Shown here: positions 42,693 to 42,799 of the stretch, one piece after another
Position numbering within the stretch: the stretch's first letter is position 1
Layout of the letters: every line of letters begins with the position of its first letter
NCBI GenBank assembly: GCA_049652385.1
Contig: JBASDX010000007.1
Span: 1-42,799 of the forward strand
Reading direction: 5' to 3'
DNA: 42,799 nucleotides
Origin: DMER64 sp049652385
Lineage (GTDB): Bacteria > Bacteroidota > Bacteroidia > Bacteroidales > UBA932
Notes under the pieces: generated by a model
Told to the model about the DNA's origin: nothing
What the model saw: the letters and a program-made list of their open reading frames with translations, nothing else
Database searches by the model: none
Made by a program: the position numbers and the translations under genes

Positions 42693-42798
42693 AATCCCTG
42701 TTTTCCAACAATCCCAGGAACAGGCTGTAATACCAACCTCCTATCCATTCTTCTGAATAATGAAACCTCCGGGGCCCATCTTCTAAAAATCCAAAAAA
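42614..42798 (-). other. Partial open frame at right edge, unknown
   Basis: On the minus strand a frame is open from 42798 through about 42679, with a protein-like composition rich in Trp/Tyr/Phe (for example HYSEEWIGGWYYSLFLGLLE). It continues into antisense MATE sequence and stops near 42614, so the real gene would have been cut at the same junction that truncates MATE. I recognise no family. Confidence 0.3.
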
Positions 42799-42799
42799 G

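Overview
The window reads as chromosomal DNA of a member of the Bacteroidota, most likely order Bacteroidales. The evidence is a SusC/SusD pair, DUF4837, DUF3943 and DUF2147 proteins, a single-chain pyruvate:ferredoxin oxidoreductase (an anaerobe signature), a GlsB-like lipid N-acyltransferase, the M23/dxr/rseP/DUF4837 cluster, lack of clear Shine-Dalgarno sequences, and more than twenty copies of the Bacteroidetes -7 promoter box TAnnTTTG placed just upstream of genes and tRNAs. No genus can be named from this evidence. The sequence looks like a whole contig: the left edge sits in what may be an rRNA operon leader and the right edge cuts a MATE transporter at an abrupt junction.

Layout. 1-960: possible rRNA leader promoter, tRNA-His and an unknown lipoprotein (all minus). 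959-8007: exported Pcm, DUF2147 protein, tRNA-Arg (minus), fabD, a NahK-like sugar kinase and nifJ. 8061-8790: a non-coding repeat array (locus 1). 8792-15091 (minus): histidine catabolism operon hutH-hutI-MBL hydrolase-ftcD-rmuC, without hutU. 15241-19904: SusC/SusD pair, divergent from hut. 19925-26559: YgiQ radical SAM protein, aminopeptidase P, HAD phosphatase, M28 peptidase, glutathione peroxidase and a DUF3943 protein, in alternating orientations. 26560-27252: second repeat array (locus 2). 27294-33803: tRNA-Leu, miaB, LEA-like lipoprotein plus SPOR protein, GlsB-like acyltransferase, rpoN and a YtcJ-like amidohydrolase. 33805-40009 (minus): upp, radC, rpsT, tRNA-Glu and the M23-dxr-rseP-DUF4837 operon. 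40070-42799: ruvX-def-phosphohexomutase and a truncated MATE gene.

Genes working together. HutH, HutI and the fused FtcD cover all steps from histidine to glutamate except urocanase. The divergent SusC/D pair, exported M28 peptidase and cytoplasmic aminopeptidase P fit peptide and amino-acid feeding, with PFOR oxidising the resulting pyruvate; this link is inference. M23, Dxr, RseP and DUF4837 form an envelope/isoprenoid operon.

Most unusual content. Two arrays about 18 kb apart are built from the same 87-89 bp unit with 11-bp inverted ends, separated by 38-39 bp conserved spacers (period 127-128 bp). The arms change in a coordinated way so that pairing is kept. Both arrays lie in gaps between convergent transcription units. 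A second notable feature is that seven genes have their -7 box only 3-5 nt before the start codon, which predicts leaderless mRNAs.
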